From assembly GCA_013154305.1 (NCBI GenBank), contig JAADCT010000033.1, forward strand, positions 1 through 45,866: a DNA stretch of 45,866 bases. The letters run 5' to 3'. Below, piece after piece: positions 23,533 through 31,665 of this stretch (position 1 is the stretch's first letter; each line of letters opens with the position of its first letter). The DNA is from Aquificota bacterium. Its GTDB lineage: Bacteria; Aquificota; Aquificia; Aquificales; QOAS01. The position numbers and the translations under genes are program-made. The notes under the pieces were generated by a model. That model had not been told where the DNA came from and made no database searches. It saw only the letters and a program-made list of their open reading frames with translations.

Positions 23533-24498
23533 ATGTTTTTATACACCAAAGACGCCCCCAAGGGGGACCTCCGGAAGGTTTACGGTGAAACTTTGGTCGA
23601 GCTCGGCAAAAAGGACCCCAAACTCTGCGTCGTCGACGGGGACCTTTCGACCTCCACCAAAACGGCGATGTTCGGAAGGGAGTTTCCCGAAAGGTTTTTC
23701 AACGTGGGAATAGACGAACAAAACCTCGTCGGGGTCGCCAGCGGATTGGCCTACGACAAGGACCGCACCGTCTTTGCCTCCTCCTTTTCGATGTTTTTAA
23801 CCGGCCGGGCGTGGGAAATTATCCGTCAACACGTGGGCTACAACGACCTGCCGGTCAAGTTGGTGGCCACCCACACCGGCATAACGGTCGGTCCCGACGG
23901 CGCCTCCCACCAGATGAACGAGGACATAGCCATAATGCGGGCCATTCCCAACATGAGGGTGGTCGTTCCCGCCGACAGCAACATTCTCAAAAAAATCCTT
24001 TACAAGGTCTACGAACATCCCGGGGCCTTTTACGTTCGCCTCACGAGGGAGAAGTTTCCCATCGTCTATCCCGAAAACGTCGAATTTGAACTGGGCAAAG
24101 GTTTTGTCCTCCGCGAGGGTAAGGACCTTACGATAGTCGCAATCGGTTTGATGGTTTCCCACGCCCTCGACGCGGCCACCATCCTAAAGGAAAAGTACGG
24201 CGTGGAGGCCGAGGTAATAGACCCCGTCAGCGTAAAGCCGATAGACGAACCCCTTTTGGTCGAAAGTGCCAAAAAGACCGGAAAGGTGGTAACGATTGAA
24301 GAGCACTCCGTTATCGGCGGCTTGGGCGACGCGGTCGCTTCCGTTTTGGCCGAGCGGTATCCCGTTCCCGTCAAAAAAATCGGCATTCCCGACACCTACG
24401 GCGAAAGCGGAACGGCCCAGGAGCTTTTGAGAAAGTTCGGTTTGATGCCCGACCAGCTGGCCGAGAGAATTTACGATTGGCTGAAAGGTTTGAAGTAG
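23533..24498 (+). CDS. Transketolase, C-terminal (pyrimidine-binding) subunit
   Basis: A 321-aa second half of transketolase. The TPP pyrimidine domain has VVDGDLSTSTKTAMFG (near 34), ERFFNVGIDEQNLVGVASGLA (part FFNVGIDEQNLVGVA near 56) and THTGITVGPDGASHQMNEDI (near 116). The C-terminal domain has GYSxxH-like VVTIEEHSVIGGLGDAV (near 255). It lies 21 nt after the first subunit with AAAGGGAGG before the ATG, showing coupling in one operon. A strong terminator follows directly. Confidence 0.95.
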   Translation: MFLYTKDAPKGDLRKVYGETLVELGKKDPKLCVVDGDLSTSTKTAMFGREFPERFFNVGIDEQNLVGVASGLAYDKDRTVFASSFSMFLTGRAWEIIRQHVGYNDLPVKLVATHTGITVGPDGASHQMNEDIAIMRAIPNMRVVVPADSNILKKILYKVYEHPGAFYVRLTREKFPIVYPENVEFELGKGFVLREGKDLTIVAIGLMVSHALDAATILKEKYGVEAEVIDPVSVKPIDEPLLVESAKKTGKVVTIEEHSVIGGLGDAVASVLAERYPVPVKKIGIPDTYGESGTAQELLRKFGLMPDQLAERIYDWLKGLK

Positions 24499-24499
24499 G

Positions 24500-24521
24500 C
24501 CCGCCTCCGGCGGGGTTTTTT
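24500..24521 (+). terminator. Rho-independent terminator after the transketolase operon
   Basis: CCCGCC-TCC-GGCGGG stem, one G, then TTTTTT. A classical terminator starting right at the stop codon. The same CCCGCCTCCGGCGGG core ends the gspC-gspE unit at 35977. Confidence 0.93.
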
Positions 24522-24655
24522 CCTTTAAGTTCCTTAAGGATTTCCGTTTGCGGTAGCTCCCTTCAACCTTCTAAAGGAAGTTTGCGACAATTTTCTTCTT
24601 TCAGGATTTTTCGTTTCTTTGTTAGTTCAAACTGCTGAAAGTCCTACCGTCCGCT

Positions 24656-24742
24656 CAGCGTTAAACCCGCCTTAGCGGGGTGTTAACGGGCGAAGCGGCA
24701 TCAGTTCCCCTCTTTAAAAGAGGGGACTTAGCCCGCAAAATT
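24656..24742 (+). other. Double hairpin upstream of gspD, structured leader or REP-like element
   Basis: Two consecutive inverted repeats precede gspD. The first is CGTTAA-A-CCCGC-CTTA-GCGGG-GTG-TTAACG. The second is CGGGC ... TCCCCTCTTT-A-AAAGAGGGGA ... GCCCG, with an asymmetric loop (GAAGCGGCATCAGT on the left, CTTA on the right). Neither has a T-run, so they are not ordinary terminators. They could be a leader that controls secretin synthesis, or a repetitive palindrome unrelated to gspD. Confidence 0.55.
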
Positions 24743-24763
24743 ATCCTAAAGGCCTCAAACGAC

Positions 24764-26683
24764 ATGGGTGAGAAAAGGACTGTTTTGGGACTGTTGGCGG
24801 CGGCACTGCTTTTTGGCCAGCCGCTTTGGGCGCAGACGGCTCCCGCCAACGCCACTATCGTTTCCGAGGAGGCAACTGTAGACGCCTTTTCGGTCGAAAA
24901 CGCAGAGCTGGCCGACGTTGCCCTCTTTATAGCCAAACTGACGAACAAGGGGGTTTTATTTACGACCCCCGTTAGGGGCAAGATAACGATTGAAATAAAG
25001 AAACCGCTACGGGCAAAGGAGCTTTGGGACATCTTTTCGCAGGCGGCGGCCGAGTTAGGTTATGCGGTTCGCCATCACGAGGACCAAAATTTGGTTGAAA
25101 TTACCCAGCTGCCGAAGGCTAAACTCTTTTCCGACGAACTTAGAGACCCTTTTGCGGGGGAATACTCGGTTGCCGTCCTCCAGGTGAGGTATCTTGACCT
25201 CAACACCCTTCAGGGGCGACTGAAACCCTTTCTTTCGGCCCACTCGAAGGTTATGTACCTGCCCCAATACGGAACCGTAATCGTGGCCGACTTTGCCAAA
25301 AATTTGGAGTTCGTTCGAAACCTTCTGGAGCGTCTTGACAGACCCGACTACATGTCCACTTTGGAGGTTTACAAACCAAAGCACCTACCGGTAAAGGACT
25401 TCGAAAAGGCGGTCGTTCCGATAATCAACTGGTATCGTTCGGTAAAAAAGTACGCTTCTGTTTACTACACAGCTCTGCCCGAAAAGGGCGTTTTTCTCCT
25501 CTACGCGCCCAAAGAACTTCACGACCGCATAAAGGAACTCATGGACCAACTCGACGTGAGAACAGAGGAGAAAAAACCCGACTTCTTCGTCGTAAAACTG
25601 GAGTTTACCTCGGTGGAGGAAGTGGAAAAGTCTATAACCTCCCTCTTTGGGAAAATTCAAAAGAAGGGAAACAACCTCGTTTTTCCCTCCGGGTTGGAAA
25701 TCTCGTTCGACAAGACCAACAACGCCATACTGGTTTTCGGAACCAAGGAGGAATTTGAAAACTTTAAGGAATTCGTAAAACTCATAGACCGGAGGAAAAA
25801 GCAGGTTCTCATAACGGCCACAATCGTGGAGGCGTCGGCCAAAGACATTTTGGAATCGGGCGTTCGGTGGCAGATTTTGGGAACTTCGGGCGGCGTGGCC
25901 TTCGGAGCCACCAGTCGCGAGGGGCTCTACGAGGCCCTCGCCAAGGGCCAGTTCGTAATCGGAACCATGTCCGCCACCGGAACCACCGTAACGGTGGCCG
26001 GAAACGAGCTGTTTTTCCCCGACCTTCTTTTTCTCTACAGCCTTTTAGAGCAGGGAACAGGCTTTAACGTCATTTCTAACCCCAAAGTTTTAACCTTGGA
26101 CAACCAAAAGGCGACCATAAAGGTGGGGCAGGACGTTCCCTTTCCGACCGGGGTTAAGTACGACGTTAACGGAAATCCGATAATTACTTACGACTACAAG
26201 TACGTGGGACTGAACCTCGACGTTTTACCGCGCATTTCTCAAAAAAACCTCCGGCTGATTATCAACTTGAAGGTTCAGGAAATCACCGGCTACCTGTCCA
26301 ACAACGTCGGCGGGATTAACTACAGCGTTCCGATAACCTCGACGAGGGAGCTAAACTCCGACATAATCGTTCAAAACGGTCAAACCGTCATAATCGGCGG
26401 TCTCATCAGTAAAAAGAACCTAAGGAGCGTTTCGAAGGTTCCCATACTGGGGGACATCCCGGTTATAGGAAACCTGTTTAAGTCAACGCGAAAGGAAAAC
26501 GACAAAACCAATCTGTTTATATTCATAACGCCCTACGTAATTTCCTCGCCGGAGGAATTGGCGAAAATAATGGAAGCCCACCGTCGGCTTGCCCAAAAAG
26601 TTTTAAAGTTCTCCGAAAGTAAAAAGCAGGTCAAAATAGAACCTCCGGAGGAGGATGTCCTGGAAAAGCTTCCTTACAACTAG
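24764..26683 (+). CDS. gspD: Type II secretion system secretin GspD
   Basis: A 639-aa outer membrane secretin. It starts with a signal peptide (GEKRTVLGLLAAALLFGQPLWA). The N0 domain (DAFSVENAELADVALFIAKL and KGKITIEI-type strand) is followed by N1-N3 repeats (about 120-370), then the beta-barrel secretin core with KATIKVGQDVPFPTG and the conserved VPILGDIPVIGNLFKSTRK near the end. The track start 28 codons upstream would add a non-signal extension, so I choose the ATG at 24764. A charged tail (EPPEEDVLEKLPYN) overlaps gspN by 29 nt. It forms the outer pore of the secretion system. Confidence 0.95.
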   Translation: MGEKRTVLGLLAAALLFGQPLWAQTAPANATIVSEEATVDAFSVENAELADVALFIAKLTNKGVLFTTPVRGKITIEIKKPLRAKELWDIFSQAAAELGYAVRHHEDQNLVEITQLPKAKLFSDELRDPFAGEYSVAVLQVRYLDLNTLQGRLKPFLSAHSKVMYLPQYGTVIVADFAKNLEFVRNLLERLDRPDYMSTLEVYKPKHLPVKDFEKAVVPIINWYRSVKKYASVYYTALPEKGVFLLYAPKELHDRIKELMDQLDVRTEEKKPDFFVVKLEFTSVEEVEKSITSLFGKIQKKGNNLVFPSGLEISFDKTNNAILVFGTKEEFENFKEFVKLIDRRKKQVLITATIVEASAKDILESGVRWQILGTSGGVAFGATSREGLYEALAKGQFVIGTMSATGTTVTVAGNELFFPDLLFLYSLLEQGTGFNVISNPKVLTLDNQKATIKVGQDVPFPTGVKYDVNGNPIITYDYKYVGLNLDVLPRISQKNLRLIINLKVQEITGYLSNNVGGINYSVPITSTRELNSDIIVQNGQTVIIGGLISKKNLRSVSKVPILGDIPVIGNLFKSTRKENDKTNLFIFITPYVISSPEELAKIMEAHRRLAQKVLKFSESKKQVKIEPPEEDVLEKLPYN

Positions 26684-27317
26684 TTTGGGCCTTCTTTTCG
26701 GCCTCCTCTTGGGGGGATTGGCGCTTTTGGTCCTAACGCCCAAATACCTCTGGTTGGAAAAGTTGGTTTCGGAAAAAGGTCTGTTTCTGAAGGCCCAAAC
26801 CGTTCGCGAAAACCTTTGGGAGGTACAGTACTACGGAGGTGAAGTTTACTACCGCGAAGCGAAGGCCGGAAACTTTACGGTCGTCCGGATAAAATTTTTA
26901 CCCCTGCCGGAGCTGACGTGGAGGTGTTCCTCCGGTTGGTTCAAAGTCTCTCCTAACCTTCCCGAAGTCGGTCTCTCGCTGGAGGCCTCCGACTTTAGTT
27001 GCTCGTCCCTTTTCCGAAAGGGAGAGTGGAAGGTTAAGCTCCTTAGGGAGGAGGTTTTCGGTCGGGCGGTCCTCTACGGGGTGAAAATCGAAAGGGGCCT
27101 TCCCGCGGAGGAATTGGAGCGCCTGACCCTGCGCTTTGAGGGAAAAAGAGTTTATGCAACGGTGGAAGCCGGCGGTCTACGCCTCAGCGGGGAGGGAAGA
27201 ATAAACTGGAAGTTGGCCGACCCCTTCTCGTCGACGATTTACCTGACCCTGAAAGGTCAGGGATTTACCCTGACGCTGAAGGGACCGCTTTTTAGCCCGC
27301 GGGCGGAGGTCCGATGA
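26655..27317 (+). CDS. GspN-like type II secretion protein
   Basis: A 220-aa protein with one N-terminal membrane helix (SLGLLFGLLLGGLALLVLTP) and a beta-rich periplasmic part. It sits exactly where gspN would be, between gspD and gspK, overlapping both, and its ending with repeated beta strands (RLSGEGRINWKLADPFSS, TLKGQGFTLTLKGPLF) resembles the C-terminal part of GspN. Sequence identity of this family is low, so the call rests mainly on context. CCGGAGGAGG precedes the ATG. Confidence 0.6.
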   Translation: MSWKSFLTTSLGLLFGLLLGGLALLVLTPKYLWLEKLVSEKGLFLKAQTVRENLWEVQYYGGEVYYREAKAGNFTVVRIKFLPLPELTWRCSSGWFKVSPNLPEVGLSLEASDFSCSSLFRKGEWKVKLLREEVFGRAVLYGVKIERGLPAEELERLTLRFEGKRVYATVEAGGLRLSGEGRINWKLADPFSSTIYLTLKGQGFTLTLKGPLFSPRAEVR

Positions 27318-28177
27318 TACTGCTGGTGGTTTTGGGATTGTTGCTTTCGGTCTCTTACCCAGCGGTGGACGCCTTTTATTCGGTTTGGCGGGCCGACTCG
27401 GCCGTTTCGACCGTTGCCGCCAAAAGGCGGGACGCGGTCTTTTTGGATTCGGCCCTGCGCAAGGCGGTAGAAGTTTTAAAAAGGGACGACGGCGCCTACG
27501 ACGCCCTAAGCGAATTTTGGGCCAAGCCGATAGTGCTGGAAACGCCGGTCGGCGAGCTCTCGGTCCAAATAGTGGACCTCGACCGCTACCTCAACCTCAA
27601 CCTGGTGGGAAGAAATCCCCTCGTAACGGCGGCCTTCGAGAGGCTTTTACTCCTTTTGGAGGTCGACTACGAACTTCTCGACCGCCTGCTGATGTGGAGC
27701 GGGGTTCGCAAACCTTCCGGCCAGCCGCGGACCGCCTTTCCGGTCAAAGGAAGACCGCTCGACAGCGTTTACGAACTACTCTACTTTTGGAACGAAACCG
27801 CGGACCTCTACGGGGGAAACAAGGGCGGCATTACCTACCCCGGCCTGTTGGAACTTACGACCGTCCACTCCGACGGGAAAATAAACCTGAATACCGCCCC
27901 CTATTGGATATTGAGGAGTTTGGACGACGAGCTGGACGACGCTCTGGCCCGCCAAATTATCGAGGAAAGGGAGCGTTCCCCCTTTAAGAGTTTGCAAGAG
28001 GTTTTGAGGGTCCCCGGCGTTTCGGCCGACCTCCTTTACAGGATTTCGAAACTGGTAAAGTTTCGCTCCCGCTACTTTAAAATAACGCTGAAGTTGAAGC
28101 GCGGCGAATTCCAAACCGTTTTGGAAGCCGTCTACGACCGGGCGACCGACAAAGTTCTCGAAAAGGCGATTTACTGA
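27314..28177 (+). CDS. gspK: Minor pseudopilin GspK, atypical N-terminus
   Basis: A 287-aa protein with GspK hallmarks: SVQIVDLDRYLNLNLVG (near 81), the helix-hairpin-helix-like DGKINLNTAPYWILRSLDD (near 189-207, with the INxNTAP motif) and LQEVLRVPGVSADLLYRIS (near 227). GspK caps the pseudopilus tip. The gene starts at an ATG overlapping the gspN stop; the upstream in-frame stop and lack of other starts fix this. The protein begins directly with the membrane helix (ILLVVLGLLLSVSYPAVDAF) and lacks the usual short charged leader ending in Gly for the prepilin peptidase. Confidence 0.85.
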   Translation: MILLVVLGLLLSVSYPAVDAFYSVWRADSAVSTVAAKRRDAVFLDSALRKAVEVLKRDDGAYDALSEFWAKPIVLETPVGELSVQIVDLDRYLNLNLVGRNPLVTAAFERLLLLLEVDYELLDRLLMWSGVRKPSGQPRTAFPVKGRPLDSVYELLYFWNETADLYGGNKGGITYPGLLELTTVHSDGKINLNTAPYWILRSLDDELDDALARQIIEERERSPFKSLQEVLRVPGVSADLLYRISKLVKFRSRYFKITLKLKRGEFQTVLEAVYDRATDKVLEKAIY

Positions 28178-28193
28178 TAGAGGGGAAAGAGCA

Positions 28194-29369
28194 ATGCCCC
28201 TTTACTTTTACGAGGGCATCGTCGAGGGAAAGAGGATAAAGGGAAAGCTGGCGGCCTCATCGGAGGAGGAGGCGCTGGCGCGGCTGGAGGCCCGCGGGAT
28301 TTTGCCGCTTAAGGTTGAGCCGGTAAGGAGGAGAACCGCCTTCGGCCGCCGGCGGGTTTCGACCGAGGAGCTCGCCTTTGCGCTGCTTCAACTGGCCACG
28401 CTGTTGGAGGCGGGTCTGCCGCTGACGCGGGCCTTAGAATTGGTGGCCTCCCAGGTGGAGAGCGATGAGCTTTCGGCCGTCTTTTTAAAGGTAAAGAGGG
28501 AGATTGAGGAGGGCGTTGACCCGGCCGAGGCCTTCCGAAATGCCGAAGTTTTTCCCGAATTTCTCCCGGAAATGCTGGCGGCCGCCCGAACGGGGGAAAA
28601 CCTCGAATTGACGTTCAAGCTGGCGGGTGAATACCTCCAGAGGATGGCCGAGGTAAAAAACCGCATTGTTTCCTCGGTTACCTATCCCGCCTTCGTAATC
28701 GTTTTCAGTTTTTTGGCGGTGGTGGTGGCCGTAAAGTTCGTAGTGCCAAAGTTGACGGAGGTTTTGCAATCCTTCGGAAAGGAGCCGCCGCTGGTTACCA
28801 AAGTCGTCGTCTTTTTTACCAACCTGGTTTTGTACTCTTTGGCCCTTTTGCCGCCCTTGGCCGCCCTTCTTTACGTCAAAAGGGACTTTTTAAGGTCTCA
28901 GCGTTTCGGACTGTTCCTTTTGAGGGTTCCAATTTTGGGAAAAATCCTCCTTTACTCCAATCTGGCAAGGTTTGCCAAGGTTATGGCAATGCTTCTGGAG
29001 GCGGCCGTTCCCCTTCCCGAAGCCCTCCGTTTGGCGGTTCGAAGCGTAACCCTTCTCCCGCTGAGGGAGGAGTTGGAAAAACTCGTTCCCCAGGTGGAGA
29101 GGGGAAAGTCCCTTTCAAAACTTTTGAAGGACACCCGTCTGGTTCCCCCCCTGTTTGCCAACTTAGTCGAAACGGGCGAAAGTGGCGGCGAATTAGAAAA
29201 GATGTTTGAACTTTTGGCCGAAACCTACGAAAAGGAAACTTTCAGAACTATAGACTTCTGGATTCGAATGGCCGAGCCTATTTCGATACTTTTGATAGCT
29301 TTGGTTGTTGGGGTCGTAGTCGTCAGCGTAATGCTTCCTTTGGCCCAACTCTCCACCGGCGCCTTTTAG
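28194..29369 (+). CDS. gspF: Type II secretion inner membrane platform protein GspF
   Basis: A 391-aa protein of the GspF/PilC family. Two repeated cytoplasmic domains (about 55-165 and 255-365) each precede membrane segments: VSSVTYPAFVIVFSFLAVVVAVKFVVP near 160-186, LVLYSLALLPPLAALLYV near 211, and the last helix ISILLIALVVGVVVVSVMLPL near 365. Motifs RALELVASQVESDEL and ETGESGGELEKMFELLAE are typical. Last gene of the gspD-N-K-F unit, with GAGGGG before the ATG. It overlaps the convergent lipoprotein gene by 4 nt. Confidence 0.95.
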   Translation: MPLYFYEGIVEGKRIKGKLAASSEEEALARLEARGILPLKVEPVRRRTAFGRRRVSTEELAFALLQLATLLEAGLPLTRALELVASQVESDELSAVFLKVKREIEEGVDPAEAFRNAEVFPEFLPEMLAAARTGENLELTFKLAGEYLQRMAEVKNRIVSSVTYPAFVIVFSFLAVVVAVKFVVPKLTEVLQSFGKEPPLVTKVVVFFTNLVLYSLALLPPLAALLYVKRDFLRSQRFGLFLLRVPILGKILLYSNLARFAKVMAMLLEAAVPLPEALRLAVRSVTLLPLREELEKLVPQVERGKSLSKLLKDTRLVPPLFANLVETGESGGELEKMFELLAETYEKETFRTIDFWIRMAEPISILLIALVVGVVVVSVMLPLAQLSTGAF

Positions 29370-29719
29370 GGCGCCGGCTTTACCTCCCTCACGTCGAGCA
29401 GGCATCGGCCGTTTTCAAAGCGAACGACCGCCCGAACCAGCACCTTTTTGCCGGCGTCCCGCAGCGGGTCGAGGCCGCCCGTTCCGACGGCGTAAACGCA
29501 GGCGTTTTGGTCCACGAAGCAGGCGTCCGAGCGCGTCAGGGGAGGGGGACCGCAGTCGGGGGGACACCGCCATCCCCGGTATTCCGCTTTCAGGAGGACT
29601 TCCCGACCGTTTAATTCGGCGCAGTGTCGAACGAGCTGTTCGACCGCCAACGGGGAGGAAGCCCGGGGAACGGTGCAACCGACGAGGGAAATTAATAAAA
29701 GGGAAGCCAACCTCTTCAC
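29366..29719 (-). CDS. Small Cys-rich lipoprotein of the secretion cluster
   Basis: A 117-aa lipoprotein with signal peptide and lipobox ISLVGC. The mature part has a cysteine group (RHCAELNG, WRCPPDCGPPP, DACFVDQNACVY, GRCLL), suggesting disulfides outside the cytoplasm. The pattern of a nucleic-acid-like OB/beta fold (GREVLLKAEYRGWRC, KKVLVRAVVRFENGRCLLDVREV) recalls small OB-fold lipoproteins, but I do not recognise a named family. The track start is a TTG at 29737; I choose GTG at 29719 because GGAGGT lies 7 nt before it. It follows the C11 protease gene closely and is probably cotranscribed with it and gspG-gspI. Confidence 0.7.
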   Translation of the reverse strand: MKRLASLLLISLVGCTVPRASSPLAVEQLVRHCAELNGREVLLKAEYRGWRCPPDCGPPPLTRSDACFVDQNACVYAVGTGGLDPLRDAGKKVLVRAVVRFENGRCLLDVREVKPAP

Positions 29720-29738
29720 GGTTCTTACCTCCGCCAAC

Positions 29739-30938
29739 CTACAGACCGAGGAAGGTTTTTAAAAACTCGTCCCAGAAGGTGTCGGCAAAGGGGTTGTAGT
29801 AACCGTCGCAGGGGTTTGAGGCGTTGCAAAAGTAAGCCTGGTCCGCCAGCGCGGGGTCGTTCGGAAAGTAAATACTGATTCCCTGATAGTTTTCGTCGTT
29901 CGTAAACCTGTAGAGACTTTCTACAGTTGCCGTTATCCTCTCGGGGGCGGTTGAGTTTACGCTTCCGTTAAGGTTTTTAGCAAAGTGGTATAGGTCCGCC
30001 AATTGGTAGTCATCGATAACGGGCGTGTTGTCCCTGGCGTTGCGGTAGGCCGGGTCCAAGGTCGGGTTGCCGAGATACAGCTTTGCCAGCTCGTCGACCG
30101 CCTCAACCAAAATCGGCACCGCCTCCGACGGGACCGCCGCCATAGTAAGCGACATTGCGTAGTTACCGTCGTATTCGGCGTAGGCGTCGACTACGGCCTT
30201 GGCGAAGGCAAAGCTCGCGTTGTAAGTTCCGAGGTAGCTCAAAAACTTGGAAAAGACGCTTTGATAATTCCAACCGTCGCCGGGTTCTAACTGCTCGGAT
30301 GCTATCAAGTAATCGGCAAAGGGATAAACGGCGTAAAACACCTCCAGATTCCCCATAAGGCATTCGTCAAAACTTATCGTTGCAAAGGTTTTGTTAAGGA
30401 ACTGCCTTATCTGGTCCAAGGCCTCCCTCAGTTCGTAGGTGTAAAGCAGGTCGTAGGGCGTTTCGTCGTAGGAAGCGGCCCTGTAGTCGGTCGAGAGCGA
30501 GGAACGCCAACCCGTTCCGTGGTTCCAGAAAATCAGGTGGGCGGTAGCGTTGGGATACTTCGGCCACTCGTTTACCACGAAGGAAATCAAAGTTTTGGGG
30601 TCGCCCATGTTGGGTTCGGCAACAGTGCGCACCAGTTCCAGCTTTCCGAACTCGTTGGTCTCGTAAACGTAGCCCACGCCGTTTCCCAACCGGTCGACGA
30701 GGACCACGACCTTAACCGAGGGGGGAAAAGAGACCTGCGCTATTTCGTCGAGGTCCTGGTCGGCGAAGGGGTCCAAGTTGTTGTCGGCGTTCAAGTAAAT
30801 TAAAAACAGTTGCTCAACGGCCTCGTTTCTGTAAACCGTTTGGGTCTGATTGAGGTCGCCGCCTCCGCCGCCGGTGCACCCCCAAAAGCCCAAAAACGCC
30901 AAAATCAAACTAGCGAAAGTTTTTTTCGAAAACCCCAT
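29739..30938 (-). CDS. Clostripain-family (C11) cysteine protease, lipoprotein
   Basis: A 399-aa predicted extracytoplasmic cysteine protease. The signal peptide ends in FWGC, a plausible lipobox, followed by a glycine linker (TGGGGGD). The caspase-like C11 fold is indicated by FLIYLNADNNLDPFADQDLDEI (beginning LIYLNADNNL near 48), the catalytic histidine in IFWNHGTGW (near 138) and the catalytic cysteine in SFDECLMGNLEVFYA (near 196). C11 peptidases usually cut after Arg or Lys. It sits 14 nt behind the gspI-like gene in the same direction, inside the type II secretion cluster, so it is a candidate secreted substrate or a helper of the system. Confidence 0.85.
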   Translation of the reverse strand: MGFSKKTFASLILAFLGFWGCTGGGGGDLNQTQTVYRNEAVEQLFLIYLNADNNLDPFADQDLDEIAQVSFPPSVKVVVLVDRLGNGVGYVYETNEFGKLELVRTVAEPNMGDPKTLISFVVNEWPKYPNATAHLIFWNHGTGWRSSLSTDYRAASYDETPYDLLYTYELREALDQIRQFLNKTFATISFDECLMGNLEVFYAVYPFADYLIASEQLEPGDGWNYQSVFSKFLSYLGTYNASFAFAKAVVDAYAEYDGNYAMSLTMAAVPSEAVPILVEAVDELAKLYLGNPTLDPAYRNARDNTPVIDDYQLADLYHFAKNLNGSVNSTAPERITATVESLYRFTNDENYQGISIYFPNDPALADQAYFCNASNPCDGYYNPFADTFWDEFLKTFLGL

Positions 30939-30952
30939 CCGGTTTCGATAGT

Positions 30953-31231
30953 CTACCTTTTTACCTCTACGAAGGTAAAGTTCCCGTAAGAGTAGAAAAC
31001 GAGTTCCACGCCGTAGTCCTTCAGCGGGAGGGTTTTAACCGATACCGCCGTGAGGTTTCCGGTTTGGTAGGCCGAGTCGAGGGTAAGAAGTTCCCGCCAC
31101 CTTTCCGTCGTCCGGGAGTTCCTCTTTACCGCTTCACCCAGGAGGTTAAAGAGAACGGTAAAGGCCAGGGAAAGTATCAAAAGGGCAACCGCCACCTCCA
31201 AAATCGTAAAACCCCTGTTTAAATGTCCCAT
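30953..31231 (-). CDS. gspI: Minor pseudopilin, GspI-like
   Basis: A 92-aa type IV pilin-like protein. The prepilin peptidase site is RG-FTILEVAVALLILSLAF (cleavage after Gly 7, Glu at +5). The short mature part (SYGNFTFVEV at the end) and its position after gspG fit GspI; GspH is the alternative. It overlaps the end of gspG by 13 nt, so translation is probably coupled. Confidence 0.72.
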   Translation of the reverse strand: MGHLNRGFTILEVAVALLILSLAFTVLFNLLGEAVKRNSRTTERWRELLTLDSAYQTGNLTAVSVKTLPLKDYGVELVFYSYGNFTFVEVKR

Positions 31232-31632
31232 ACGCTTATGTCGTCCTCGGTTCCCTCAATACCGTCGGGGCCCTTCGACTTCAACTCGTAAGGCTTTCCG
31301 GGTGCCGGAGAAACGTATATGTAGTCGTTGCCCCAGGCGTCCTTGGGAACCTTTTCCATGTATTGACGCCAGTTTTGAGGAACGGGCGGAACGGTGGGCT
31401 TTTCCACCAACGCCCTAAGCCCCTGCTGGGTGGTTGGATAAAAGCCGTTGTCCATTTTAAACTGCTCCAGCGCCCCCTTTATAGCCTTCATTTGAACTTT
31501 GGTGGTTTCAACCTTTCCCTTGTCGACGCTACCCACCACGTTCGGAATTATCAAGGCCGCCAGCAAACCCAAAATAATCAAAACCGCCAAAATTTCTATT
31601 AAGGTAAATCCTTGGGACGAAAACCTGCGCAT
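31219..31632 (-). CDS. gspG: Major pseudopilin GspG
   Basis: A 137-aa protein and the clearest pseudopilin here. Prepilin site QG-FTLIEILAVLIILGLLAALI, then PNVVGSVDKGKVETTK (near 32), the GFYPTTQQGLRALVEKP segment (near 67), DAWGNDYIYVSPAPGKPYE, and the calcium-site C-terminus SKGPDGIEGTEDDISVWDI. It builds the pseudopilus that pushes substrates through GspD. First gene of the minus-strand unit gspG-gspI-C11-lipoprotein. No Shine-Dalgarno sequence; TATATT lies 14 to 9 nt before the ATG. Confidence 0.97.
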   Translation of the reverse strand: MRRFSSQGFTLIEILAVLIILGLLAALIIPNVVGSVDKGKVETTKVQMKAIKGALEQFKMDNGFYPTTQQGLRALVEKPTVPPVPQNWRQYMEKVPKDAWGNDYIYVSPAPGKPYELKSKGPDGIEGTEDDISVWDI

Positions 31633-31640
31633 GAGAGTTA

Positions 31641-31646
31641 AATATA
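31641..31646 (-). promoter_or_regulatory. -10 box of the gspG unit, leaderless type
   Basis: The minus strand reads TATATT 14 to 9 nt before the ATG at 31632. The same AT-rich block (TTAAATATAT on the plus strand) can also serve the divergent gspL gene. Confidence 0.45.
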
Positions 31647-31650
31647 TCCT

Positions 31651-31660
31651 TTCCGCGGAA
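31651..31660. promoter_or_regulatory. TTCCGCGGAA palindrome between gspG and gspL
   Basis: A perfect 10-bp palindrome in the 33-bp divergent gap, next to the shared AT-rich core. It could be an operator for both halves of the secretion cluster, or chance. Confidence 0.3.
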
Positions 31661-31665
31661 GACCG

